Assembly: GCA_902984215.1 (NCBI GenBank)
Contig: CADWAF010004969.1
Location: 1-18,210, forward strand
Length of the DNA: 18,210 bases
Direction of reading: 5' to 3'
From: Willaertia magna
Lineage: Eukaryota > Heterolobosea > Eutetramitea > Acrasida > Naegleriidae
In this document: in pieces, positions 1-9,115 of the stretch
How positions within the stretch are numbered: position 1 is the first letter of the stretch
Layout of the letters: each line of letters opens with the position of its first letter
Program-made: the position numbers and the translations under genes
The notes under the pieces: model-generated
Database searches by the model: none
The model's input: only the letters and a program-made list of their open reading frames with translations
What the model was told of the DNA's origin: nothing

Positions 1-825
1 ACTTTCTAAATGTCCATCTGTATTAATAACGTCAACAGTTAAGAGGATTTGAGTTGTAGAATTTGGATACCATATACAAGAATTTCCTGGATATGGACAA
101 ACTTTACAAAACTTAGTACTGCTTACTCCTAAATTATTCTTACTAGCTCTCTTTAATATTTTCTTTAAATTTCCATCTTCTCCTTCTTCAACAAAACTAA
201 AATAATAATCTTCAACTGTCTCCCATCCAAATAAAAGACAAAGTAATTCATTTAGATTTTTAAATAAAATTGTGGCAGAAATAATAAATTCTCTATAAAT
301 ACTTTTCTTTGTTGTTGGAGCAATAACAGTTGCTTTCACTTGATAGAGAACTCTATAAGCTTTAGTTGAAATTAAATGTTCATCAAGAGTTTCTCTATTT
401 GATTGATATCCATATTCTGTATAAATTCCATCATCCTTATTCATAGGTACTATAGATGTTGTTGTTGTTGTTATAGTATTTGAATTGTTGCCTGTGTTAA
501 TATTATTTCCAATTATTGAATTAAGGTTATTATTCATTAAATTAGTGGAAGTAGTAAAATAGTTAGAAGAAGAAGATAATACTGGTGTAGTAGAAGTAAT
601 ATGGTTAGAAGAAGTTTTTACTTTCTTATTAGAAGATGAATGAGAAGCAATTACATTATTATCATCATTAATAATGGTTCTTGTACTTATGCTTCCATTA
701 TTAGACAATTCAGTTAATTTTCTCTTCTTTTCTATATCAGCAATCACTTCCGAAAAGAATGGATCATTATCGAAAAGGTCATTGTCAGTTGTTGATGGTT
801 GTTTGATAATTTTCTTTGTTGGCAT
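1..825 (-). CDS. Partial protein with pRiA4b ORF-3-like domain (3' end outside window)
   Basis: The frame is open from ATG at 825-823 to the left edge, giving 275 codons without a stop. An in-frame TGA at 852-850 lies upstream, so this ATG is the first possible start; it sits in an A-run, as do other starts here. Residues 31-37 hold a basic IEKKRK cluster and residues 67-70 KKVK, possible nuclear signals. Residues 44-130 are Ser/Thr/Asn low complexity. Residues 157-212 read as a compact alpha/beta domain: YRVLYQVKATV, then a basic IYREF strand, then LNELLCLLFGWE and YYFSF. That order resembles the plasmid pRiA4b ORF-3 family (strand, WRR-type strand, helix ending in GW, then the L-Y-E-F strand). 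C240, C243 and C250 form a small cysteine cluster. The gene is a real coding region with good confidence. The family call is weak because the second half is missing. The function is unknown. Confidence 0.75.
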   Translation of the reverse strand, partial: MPTKKIIKQPSTTDNDLFDNDPFFSEVIADIEKKRKLTELSNNGSISTRTIINDDNNVIASHSSSNKKVKTSSNHITSTTPVLSSSSNYFTTSTNLMNNNLNSIIGNNINTGNNSNTITTTTTSIVPMNKDDGIYTEYGYQSNRETLDEHLISTKAYRVLYQVKATVIAPTTKKSIYREFIISATILFKNLNELLCLLFGWETVEDYYFSFVEEGEDGNLKKILKRASKNNLGVSSTKFCKVCPYPGNSCIWYPNSTTQILLTVDVINTDGHLES

Positions 826-897
826 TTTTTTTAAAAATTTTGCCTTGGGTCAACTATGGCAAATGACAGTTTTACAAATGTTTAACTGAATTATGGT

Positions 898-903
898 TTT
901 ATT
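898..903 (-). terminator. Candidate polyadenylation signal of the TspO-like gene
   Basis: AATAAA reads on the minus strand 32 nt beyond the stop codon of the membrane-protein gene and before the ATG at 825 of the next gene. The whole gap between these two same-strand genes is only 109 bp, so the 3' UTR of one and the promoter of the other must share it. The motif is common by chance in AT-rich DNA. Confidence 0.35.
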
Positions 904-934
904 AGTATGAAAGTCGCAATTAATGTAAAAATTG

Positions 935-1990
935 TTATTCTGGTTTTTCCTTAATGTTTTCTGCCGCAATTTCTAAATGTTTTTTGACACCCATCAAATA
1001 AGACATTGTAAATAAACTTTCCATTAACATTATTCCACCACAAATCATTGACGTTAACTTGACAGTTTGAATATCATTTATAGGTAAAGGTAAGGTAACA
1101 GTAGAGGTATTAGTAGCAGTTGACTGTAATAACTTATCATCATTTAAATGATTTACATAAATCCCAATCAAAGCCCAAGCAAATGTCATTGTCACAAAAC
1201 AATCATTTCTAAATCTAGAAAACCATAAACCAATACATGTTAACATAAACATACAAATAGCAGACCATTGCTTTTCAGTAAAATTTGAAATCATACTTGC
1301 AATAATTGTTAAACTTTCAATCATTGGATTTTCTTCACCAAAATGTAAAATAACTGGTTTTGTACTTGTCTTGAAAGTATCAATAATCGGTAACATTAAT
1401 TCATATTTTATAGTTGAAAATAAAGAAGCTGTCATCGCTACGGTCAACCAAGCAAATAAAACGGAAAAGGCAATTCTTGTAAAAATGTGAAAAACTTCTG
1501 CTCCCATCTTTTCTCTATAACTGTAATATTTTATATTTAATCTATTGTAAATAATTATAGCGCAAAGATATCCAATAGTTAAAACAATTTGTGCTGTTTT
1601 AATGTAACCTAAACAGTAAATGAAAAGCCAACTGATTAGTGAAAGTTGACAAACGAGAAAGTAAAAACCAATTCTCATTCCAATTATTTTTCTATCTACA
1701 CTAAACATTACTGTAACTAAATGAATAAATAATAAGAAATAAATTAATCCCCAAATGGAAAAAAAGAAGGGATGCGGTACAATTTCTGTGTGATGAGCAT
1801 GTGACATTTGGTCAACTGTTCTTGCCTGATTAATAACGTTGTAAAGATAGGGAACGGGAATTGTATTCTTTAAGTAAGGTAAAAGTTTTTGAAAACCGAA
1901 AGGAGAAAATAAAGCACTTGTAGCCAATAAACTAAAGAAAACAGCAGTGTTTATCCAATGAAAGAATTGTACGGTTAATTCTAATAACAT
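935..1990 (-). CDS. Multi-pass membrane protein, TspO-like / tryptophan-rich sensory protein type
   Basis: The protein has 351 residues from ATG at 1990-1988. An in-frame TAA at 2008-2006 lies upstream; the frame can be extended 12 nt to a TTG, but ATG is the credible start. There are about eight hydrophobic segments. Three stretches match the bacterial tryptophan-rich sensory protein branch of the TspO/MBR superfamily: FSIWGLIY at residues 77-84, RIAFSVLFAWLTVA at 172-185 (the F-S-x-x-x-x-W-x-T-V-A pattern of that family), and FAWALIGIYVNH at 270-281. TspO relatives bind porphyrin- or cholesterol-like ligands in membranes; no ligand residue can be read here with confidence. The protein is longer than typical bacterial members because of extra N-terminal sequence and a loop around 196-235. 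A Thr-rich segment at 290-303 precedes the last membrane helix. It shares a divergent 403-bp promoter with the Asn-rich gene. The membrane protein is sure; the family is likely; the role is unknown. Confidence 0.85.
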   Translation of the reverse strand: MLLELTVQFFHWINTAVFFSLLATSALFSPFGFQKLLPYLKNTIPVPYLYNVINQARTVDQMSHAHHTEIVPHPFFFSIWGLIYFLLFIHLVTVMFSVDRKIIGMRIGFYFLVCQLSLISWLFIYCLGYIKTAQIVLTIGYLCAIIIYNRLNIKYYSYREKMGAEVFHIFTRIAFSVLFAWLTVAMTASLFSTIKYELMLPIIDTFKTSTKPVILHFGEENPMIESLTIIASMISNFTEKQWSAICMFMLTCIGLWFSRFRNDCFVTMTFAWALIGIYVNHLNDDKLLQSTATNTSTVTLPLPINDIQTVKLTSMICGGIMLMESLFTMSYLMGVKKHLEIAAENIKEKPE

Positions 1991-2393
1991 TTTTTGTAAC
2001 AACAGTTAATAAGAGGTAGTCAACTTTGTGTTTTTTTTTGTGTTTACAAAAATTGTGGAGAATAGAAATAAATAGAGATGACAAGGTAATTGAGTTAAAA
2101 TAGTAAATTGATTTTTCAAGAAAATTATTTTTAAGTTTTTATTGTAAATAATATTATTTCGGTTTTGCTTAAAGTGCAAATCATTTCATTGTAAACAATT
2201 TATTAGTGCAAAATTTTAAAGTGCAATAAAAATCATTTTAAAAATTCCAAAGAACATAATATCTCTTTATAAAAAAATCTCAATTCATTAAATAATAAAA
2301 CCCAGTTAAACATTCAAATTATAAAAATTACATCAATTCGCTTTATAAAATTTATTTGAAATAAACAATTTAATAAAAAAATTAAAAAAAAAA
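1991..2393. promoter_or_regulatory. Divergent intergenic/promoter region with AGTGCAA boxes
   Basis: This 403-bp gap separates two divergent starts and must hold both promoters. It is very AT-rich, with T-runs near 2031-2039 and an A-run just before the ATG at 2394. Three same-direction copies of AGTGCAA occur at 2173-2179, 2205-2211 and 2220-2226; the first and third have AATCATTT nearby (2179-2186 and 2230-2237). No credible open frame is present. No TATA box can be chosen with confidence in such AT-rich sequence. Confidence 0.5.
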
Positions 2394-4544
2394 ATGAAAA
2401 GAAAACAATCACCTAATGAAATTTCTTCTTCATCGTTATCACATCACCAACAACAACAATTAAATAACAATACTAACAATATTAACAACCACAATAACCT
2501 TAATTTAAGGCTTAATAATAATACCACTAATAATAATAATAAAACTAATAATAACAATATGAATAATAACGATAGTCCAATTGGTCAATCTTTTAGTTCC
2601 CGACCTTATCGTGGAAATAATAATAATACTAAAATGAATTTAAACAATAATATTAACAATAATAATATTAACAATACCGGTATTAACAATAATAACAACT
2701 ATAATAATAACAATACTTCTATAAATAGTAATAATAATAATAATCAATTATTGAATAATAATAATAATAATAATAGATTAATAAATAATTTAAATAATAA
2801 TCAACAACAACAATATGTTAGACATCAACAACAATTTAATAATCATCATAAACAACAACAACGTTATTTTAATTATCAGCAACAACAACAACCTGTACCG
2901 CCACCACCTTTACATCATCAATCACATCAATCAATGTCACAACAAAGATTAACAATAACTTCTAGACCAATTAATAATAATAATAAAAATAATAAAAATA
3001 ATTACAATAATCAACAACAACGTTACAATTCTTTACAAAATAATTCTTTACAAAATAATAATTTACAATATAATAATTCTTTACAATCACTTCCAACAAC
3101 ACTTCCATTTAAAGAAAAATGTTATTGGTGTACATTTGACATTTTAGAAAAAAGACAATGTTTAAAATGTATAAATTGTAAAAAAACAATTCATTTAGAA
3201 TGTTGTAAAAAACATGAATTTAAAAATGGCGCGTTTACTTTTATTTGTAATTGTTCAAAATTAATTTTAAAATTAAATAATTTGGATAATGTTTACAATG
3301 GTATTGAAGATAATAATTTAAATGATGAATTGTATACAGTTTGTTTACAAAAAGAAAATGATTTATTATTGGAAGATAATTTATTGGATGATGGATATGT
3401 TGACCATTACAATAATGAAAATAATAATTTAATAAAAAATTTAAATGAATTTAATTCTAATTTAGTAAAAGATTTAATTTATTCAAAAGATTGTCAACTA
3501 AATTGTCCACTTTGTAATGAATTATTTACAATTGAACAATTAAAAATTCATTTAGGAAATTTTTATACAAAAAATTATATTCAACTATTTGGTTTTACAA
3601 CAGATCAATTAATAAATATTGATTATTTTCTTTACAATAATAATAACACTAATATTGTAATTGATGAAAATTTAAATAAAATTAATTTATTAAATAATTT
3701 AAGTAATTATTTTATTGGAATTTTAGCAGATGAAAAAGATAAATTATTAAATATTAATAATTTAACTAGACAATTAGATTTAAAATCTAATGTTTTAAAA
3801 GATACAACTAAAAGAAGATTTGTTAGAAATAAAAAAGAATTATTTTATTTAAATGGTTATAAAGATTTTAAAGATACTTTTATTAAAGCTTGTAATTTAA
3901 GAAAAATTACAATTTTTGATGAAAAAAGAGCCTCAAAAGTTCACCCACCAGTTTTTTTAATGAAAAATGTAAAATCTTTAATTGTAACACCAAAAACTTA
4001 TAGACAAGTAACGGATTGTGGAAATTATATTATTGATATTGTAAAACATGCAGATATTGTGAATTGTGTAAAATTGGGAAAGACATCTAGTTCTAAAGTT
4101 GATTGTAAGCATATGAATGATGCAATTGATATTTTCTGGAACCTTACGACAGAAGCAAAGTTTTACCAACCAAATTATAATGCTTTTAATATTGATACAA
4201 CAAATGGTAATTTAAATAATAATAATGGAACAAATGGAAATAATATTATTACAATTAGTAATATACCAAGTGGTGTTAAGGTTGAAGAAGTGATTAATTT
4301 TATTTTAGATAATTATCTTAATAAGAAGGATATTGGTGGATATAAACCCCCAAACTTTACAACGTTATTTGAAAAGTACTTTACAATCACTACTGGCGCT
4401 ACCTCTACTGAAATTGATTTAATTCCAAACAATAACGGTGATGCAAACGTAATTGATAAAGCTTTTGTCACTTTCCTTCTTGGTTTATTGCAGGAACAAG
4501 ATATCTATTATCAAGGTAATTTATTAATATTTCAAAATAAATAA
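2394..4544 (+). CDS. Asn/Gln-rich protein with PHD-like Cys/His module, function unknown
   Basis: The protein has 716 residues with no intron signs; ATG follows an A-run. Residues 19-232 are almost pure Asn/Gln with some His and Pro, a prion-like disordered tail. Directly after it, C243-x2-C246-x12-C259-x2-C262-x4-H267-x2-C270-x14-C285-x-C287 gives the C4-H-C3 spacing of a PHD finger, except that the last pair is C-x-C rather than C-x2-C. A second pair, C371-x2-C374 with H386, may be part of another zinc site. The C-terminal half (about 390-716) is probably folded: it is less Asn-rich, with segments such as RKITIFDEKRASKVHPPVF and GNYIIDIVKHADIVNCVKLG that I cannot assign to a family. A PHD module would point to a nuclear chromatin reader or a SUMO-ligase-like protein, but no SP-RING or other catalytic module is seen. 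Its 3' end faces the kinase gene, with 62 bp between stops. Confidence 0.85.
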   Translation: MKRKQSPNEISSSSLSHHQQQQLNNNTNNINNHNNLNLRLNNNTTNNNNKTNNNNMNNNDSPIGQSFSSRPYRGNNNNTKMNLNNNINNNNINNTGINNNNNYNNNNTSINSNNNNNQLLNNNNNNNRLINNLNNNQQQQYVRHQQQFNNHHKQQQRYFNYQQQQQPVPPPPLHHQSHQSMSQQRLTITSRPINNNNKNNKNNYNNQQQRYNSLQNNSLQNNNLQYNNSLQSLPTTLPFKEKCYWCTFDILEKRQCLKCINCKKTIHLECCKKHEFKNGAFTFICNCSKLILKLNNLDNVYNGIEDNNLNDELYTVCLQKENDLLLEDNLLDDGYVDHYNNENNNLIKNLNEFNSNLVKDLIYSKDCQLNCPLCNELFTIEQLKIHLGNFYTKNYIQLFGFTTDQLINIDYFLYNNNNTNIVIDENLNKINLLNNLSNYFIGILADEKDKLLNINNLTRQLDLKSNVLKDTTKRRFVRNKKELFYLNGYKDFKDTFIKACNLRKITIFDEKRASKVHPPVFLMKNVKSLIVTPKTYRQVTDCGNYIIDIVKHADIVNCVKLGKTSSSKVDCKHMNDAIDIFWNLTTEAKFYQPNYNAFNIDTTNGNLNNNNGTNGNNIITISNIPSGVKVEEVINFILDNYLNKKDIGGYKPPNFTTLFEKYFTITTGATSTEIDLIPNNNGDANVIDKAFVTFLLGLLQEQDIYYQGNLLIFQNK
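2448..3092 (+). repeat. CAA/AAT trinucleotide-rich low-complexity tract
   Basis: Runs of AAT/AAC and CAA codons encode the Asn/Gln tail (residues 19-233) of the Asn-rich protein. Runs are broken by other codons and synonymous changes, so this is old, selected low complexity rather than one pure microsatellite. The longest unbroken runs are seven Asn (121-127) and five Gln (162-166). Confidence 0.85.
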
Positions 4545-4606
4545 AGCTTTCAAAATTTATTAAATAAATGGTTCAATTATTATACAATACTGTTTAAAAT
4601 AAAAAA
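4545..4606. terminator. Shared convergent 3' region with back-to-back AATAAA signals
   Basis: Only 62 bp separate the stop of the plus-strand Asn-rich gene from that of the minus-strand kinase gene. AATAAA on the plus strand lies at 4563-4568 and another overlaps the stop codon at 4540-4545; AATAAA on the minus strand lies at 4561-4556. The opposing signals are thus 1 bp apart, so each transcript should carry some sequence antisense to the other unless cleavage is very close to the stops. Confidence 0.5.
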
Positions 4607-7600
4607 TTACAATTTCTTTAATGCAGTCTTTGCTTCATCATTTGTTGGTTCAATTTCTAAAACTCTTTGATAATAATATTTTGCTTGGGATTTGTTCTTT
4701 AATTGTTCATATGATTTAGCTGCCCATAAAGTTGGATTTCTATATTTAGGATTAATTGCAATTGCTTTCTTAAAGTAAAAGATTGCTTCTTCATAATTCT
4801 TCTTATAATAATAACATAAACCAATATTATATTGAATATAATCACCTTCAGGTTTTAATAAAGCAGCTCTGAAGTACCAATCAATAGCATTATCATAATT
4901 ACCTAATGAATAGTGACAACGACCAACATCATGAATACTACTGACATCATTTGTTCGAATAGTTGATGCTTTTGTAAAGTAAGGTAATGCAGTACTATAT
5001 TGTTCTCTATTATAATAAATTTCACCTAAATAATAATTAGCATTATAATAATTTGGATTTAAAGCAATTGCTCTTTGATAATAATCAATTGTCTTATCAA
5101 TTTCACCTTTTTGTTTATAAACTAAACCTATATTGTAAAGAATATAATCTGCTTTCTTCAAATCCAATGCTTGTTGATAATAATATAAAGCATTTTCATA
5201 TTCTTTTAATGCATAATAACATCTACCTAAATCATGTGTTGCATCCAAATCATTTGGCTTAGCACTTAATGCTCTTCTAAAGTAATCTGCTGCAGTTCTG
5301 TAATCTAATTTAGTATAATATACATCACCTAAATTATAAAGTGAATTATAATAATTTGGATCAATTGTAATTGCCTTTCTAAACCAATCAATTGCTAATT
5401 CTAAACTACCTTGATCTTTATAAATTAAACCTAAACCATTAATTGGACTTAAATAAGTTGGTGACATATTATGTGCTTTTCTATAATAATCCATTGCTTT
5501 ATCAATTTGTTTCATTGCTTTATAACATAAACCAATATTAAATGTCATATATTGTGATGTAGGTAATACATTTAATCCTCTTTCATACCATTGAATTGCT
5601 TCTGTATTTTTACCTAATGCATAATAACATCTACCAATATTATTTAATGGATCAGATTCATTTGGTCTAATTTCATTTGCTTTTTTATATAAAGGTAATG
5701 CTAATTCATATTCTTCTTTATCATAATAGATTTCTGCTAAATAATATGTTGCATTATAATAGTTTGGATTAATATCAATTGCTTTTTTATAATAATAAAT
5801 TGTTTGATCTACTTGTTTCTTTAATTTATAACCTAAACCAACATTGTAATTTAAATAATCTAAATTTGGATTAACATTTAATGCTCTTTCGAAATAAATT
5901 AAACATTCTTCTTTAGATTGTGCATAATAACATCTACCAATACCATTAATTGAATCAATGTGATTTTTATCAATATTATCAATTACTTCTCTGTAACAAG
6001 TAATTGCTTTATCATAATCTGCTTGATCGTAATATAAATCACCTAAAATAGCTAAATTAGCTTTGTTTTTAGATTTTTGATAGTATGGTAATGCTTTATC
6101 TAATTCTTTTCTATCTTTTAATATATTACCAATTCCATCTAATGCCAAAGCATAATTTGGATCAATTTGAATTGATTTCTTATAAAATTCTAATGCTTTA
6201 TCTAAATTACCTAATTGTTTGTTAGATAAACCAATATTATAATATGCATATTTATAATTATAATCTAATAATATAATCTTTTCATAATAATAAATTGCTT
6301 TTTCATATTCTTTTTTACCAAAGTGACAATTTGCTAAACTGTTAAATGCATCCATATAATCTGGATTATAAATTGTCGCTTTTTCAAAGTAGGTTTTAGC
6401 AGTTTCATATTCATTCTTATCATAATAAACATTACCCATTGATTGATAAGCATTTGCAACATAAGGATCTGCATCAATGGCTTTTTGATAATATTCTAAT
6501 GCCTTAGTGTCGTCCTTCAAACCAACTCTTTGACACAAACCAATACGATAAATAGAACGAGCAAAATTTGGTTTTAATTCAATTGATTTCTCAAACATTC
6601 TCATTGCTTCACGATATTCAGCACTATCATATAATACTACACCATGCGCATATGGAACTAAAAAATTATTAGTAATTGAAACACTTGGTAATTTTTGTAA
6701 ATAAATTTTAGCTTCTGAAATCAATTCACTTCCAAATACATGATAAAGTACATAAAATACATTTAGTAAAGTTGTATCTGAATTATTTAATTTTTCTGCA
6801 GCTTGTAAAGTTTCTAAACATTTCTTGTCATCTTCACCACCTTTTAATAAATAGCAATATGCTAAATCACATAAAACTGTATACTTTAAAGTATTATTTG
6901 AATTAATTAATTTCAATGCCTTTTCATAATAAACAATTGCTTCAGAGAAAGTATTCATTTCTCTTAAACAATTACCAATTGCATGTAATAAAACTGGATC
7001 TTTATCATTTTGTTTAAATGCTTTCTTATAGATATCTAATGCTTCTTTATATTTATTATTTGCATATAACTCTTCTGCTGAACCATAACCACAAGATTGT
7101 CCTTCAGTTGAAACTTCTTTCATTGCTTTGTCAGATGAAATTCTCTTTGTTGGATCTTTTTCTAACATTTGTAATAAAACATTAATTACTTTATCTGAAT
7201 AAATATTACCATTTACTTTTTTAATATTTTCAACTAATTTCATTTTTAATTCATTTTCACTAAAATATAAATATAATTGACCAATGTCAGTAACCATATC
7301 AAATGACATTAATCTATAAACTGTAACACCTAATGCAAAAATATCTGTTAAATGTGAGTATGGTAATTGATCAGATCCTTGATCATCTAAAATTTCAGGA
7401 GCTAAATATCTTGCAGTACCACCAAATGACATGAAAGAATTATTTGTTTTAGATTTAGCTAAACCAAAATCAGTTAAAACTAAATCAATATTGTCATTAT
7501 TTAAATCTAATGTTCTAATTAAGATATTTTGTGGTTTAATATCTCTATGAACAATTCCTCTGTCTTGTAAGAAATTTAATGCACTACATGATTGTTCAAT

Positions 7601-8676
7601 TATTTTACTAATTACTTTTTCTGATAATTTAATTCTTTTATCAACAAATTGCATTAAATTACCACATTCTAATAATTCCATTTCTATTAATAATTTATTA
7701 AATGTTAATAACATTGCATTATTAACTCTAACGATATGATTATGAACTAAACTTGTTGTACGTATTGCTTCATTTAATGCTTGATTGATTTGTAAAATTT
7801 CATTTACTTCAATTAATTTAATTGCTACTTTTTTACCTGTTTGATTATTAATTCCTCTATATACAACCTTTATTTAAAAAATATTAATTGTTATAAATTA
7901 TTATAAGTAAATTAAATACTTACACCAAATCCACCACGATCAATGAATTGAATATCATGATAATATTCTTCTAATATTTCCATAATACCACCCATCATTC
8001 CACTATTTTCAGTTTTATTACTACTGCCACTGTTGTTATTCTTATTGAAAGAAGATGCATTGCTATTAAAACTTGAAACATTGTTGTTATTGTTATTATT
8101 ATTCATACTGTTGTTATTATTTAAATTTGGATATACTACGCTACTGTTCATAGATGATGTGGATGAATTAAATGACATGACAGGTGCTGATGGTGCATAC
8201 ATGTTATTTCCACCCATACTGTTATTATTGACATTTTGGTTCATATTTCCTTTGAAACTACCGCCACTGTTATTACTATTGAAACTACCACCACTACCAC
8301 TGCTATTGAAACTTCCGCTTCCAACACTATTTCTACTGTTATTATTATTTTGATTATTGACAGATGATGGTGTAGTTGGAGTGGTTACAGCAACATCATT
8401 TGGTAAAATAACTTTAATGATAGAAGTATTTTGATTTTCATCCATAAAATATTGAAACATATCTTGTACGCCATCATCATCACTTACAATTAAATCAATA
8501 TTTGCACCTGTATCGTGATATGAAAATTCAATTTCTGTAACTTCATTTCCTAATTTTAATTTTTGTTTTGTTAATTCAACAAATTCTGCAAATGATGGGA
8601 TAGGTTCAGTATTTACTCTAACTGAAACATTTCTATTTGCAGATTGTAGGATACATCTAACTGAAGATACTTTCAT
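4607..8676 (-). CDS. PB1-domain protein kinase with C-terminal TPR array (two exons)
   Basis: The coding sequence joins exon 1 (8676-7924, 251 codons) to exon 2 (7867-4607), giving 1337 residues. Residues 1-95 form a PB1 domain: a basic N-terminal strand, then an acidic loop around SDDDGVQDMFQYF. Residues 100-225 are an Asn/Ser/Gly-rich linker. The kinase domain spans about 235-500: glycine loop RGGFGVVYRG at 245-254, VAIK lysine K268, likely helix-C E284, HRDIKPQN with catalytic D360, DFG D384, and APE at 407-409. All key residues are present, so it should be active. From about residue 514 to the end there are roughly 24 TPRs. The family resembles general Ser/Thr kinases of the ULK/NEK/STE-like type; I cannot place it closer. 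The PB1 domain suggests oligomerisation or a PB1-containing partner, and the TPR superhelix a peptide or protein partner, so the protein probably acts as a cytosolic signalling scaffold. Without joining the exons, the kinase would lack its ATP-binding lobe. Confidence 0.9.
4610..7081 (-). repeat. Array of about 24 tetratricopeptide repeats
   Basis: The 34-residue TPR pattern repeats with little interruption from residue 514 to the C-terminus of the kinase. The third and fourth units are degenerate. The C-terminal part shows a higher-order order of units beginning GRCYY, YNIGL-YK and YYLGEIYY, recurring about every 102 residues, with one extra unit in one copy. The DNA shows the same: the complement of the GRCYY codons recurs near 5926, 5627, 5212 and 4912. 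Confidence 0.9.
7868..7923 (-). other. 56-nt GT-AG intron in the kinase gene
   Basis: On the minus strand the intron starts GTAAGT at 7923-7918 and ends ATAAAG at 7868. It lies between codons (phase 0) and, read through, hits an in-frame TAA at 7914-7912. Removing it joins the residues GGFG to VVYRG, restoring an exact kinase glycine-rich loop and the following VAIK strand in frame. It is more AT-rich than the flanking exons. Confidence 0.92.
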
Positions 8677-8869
8677 CTTGTTGTTGTGTTTTTATGTTGT
8701 CAATAGTTATTGTTGATAAAGTTCTTTCAGTTTTGATTTTTTTTCTGATATTTTTTAGAAAATGAAGGATAGTGGTGCAAATCAATTGATTGAGAAAATG
8801 AGATCTTTCAAGGCTGTGAAGAACTTTTGAAAATAACTATTGGATATTGTAATCTTTCCGTTTACGTGT

Positions 8870-8910
8870 TTTATTATTATAATAATAAACTATTAGCTAA
8901 TAGTTTATTA
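8870..8910. repeat. Two overlapping perfect palindromes (20 nt and 28 nt)
   Basis: Positions 8870-8889 form a perfect 20-nt palindrome centred at 8879/8880. Positions 8883-8910 form a perfect 28-nt palindrome centred at 8896/8897 with core ATTAGCTAAT. They share TAATAAA at 8883-8889, which can pair with TTTATTA either to its left (8870-8876) or right (8904-8910). The element lies about 195-235 bp upstream of the kinase ATG. Confidence 0.75.
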
Positions 8911-9115
8911 CGAGGTTGTCTACTTACAAATTTTTCTTGTTGGTGAATATGATCGGAATGAAAAGCAATGACAAAGCCTTTGTTGCTAAGAAAATTAGAG
9001 AAATCTTATTAAGGAGTGCAGTTAATTTTTTCTTTGAGATGGAAATTGGATCCTTAGTTTAAAAAAATTGCTTTCGTAGATTGTTCCCCGCCAAAAGCTT
9101 TGAAAAGAAACTTGC

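Noticed and set aside
674..889. 71-codon plus-strand frame over the start of the left-edge gene
   Set aside because: It is antisense to the partial minus-strand gene, whose frame is longer and has a proper ATG and domain-like content.
1991..2002. Extended start of the membrane protein at TTG
   Set aside because: Eukaryotic starts are nearly always ATG; an ATG lies 12 nt downstream and precedes the first membrane segment.
2448..3092. Asn/Gln triplet runs as a CRISPR-like or satellite array
   Set aside because: No conserved repeat and spacer units; the triplets stay in the reading frame of one protein.
8033..8353. 106-codon plus-strand Leu-rich frame
   Set aside because: It is the complement of the Asn/Ser-rich linker of the kinase exon 1.
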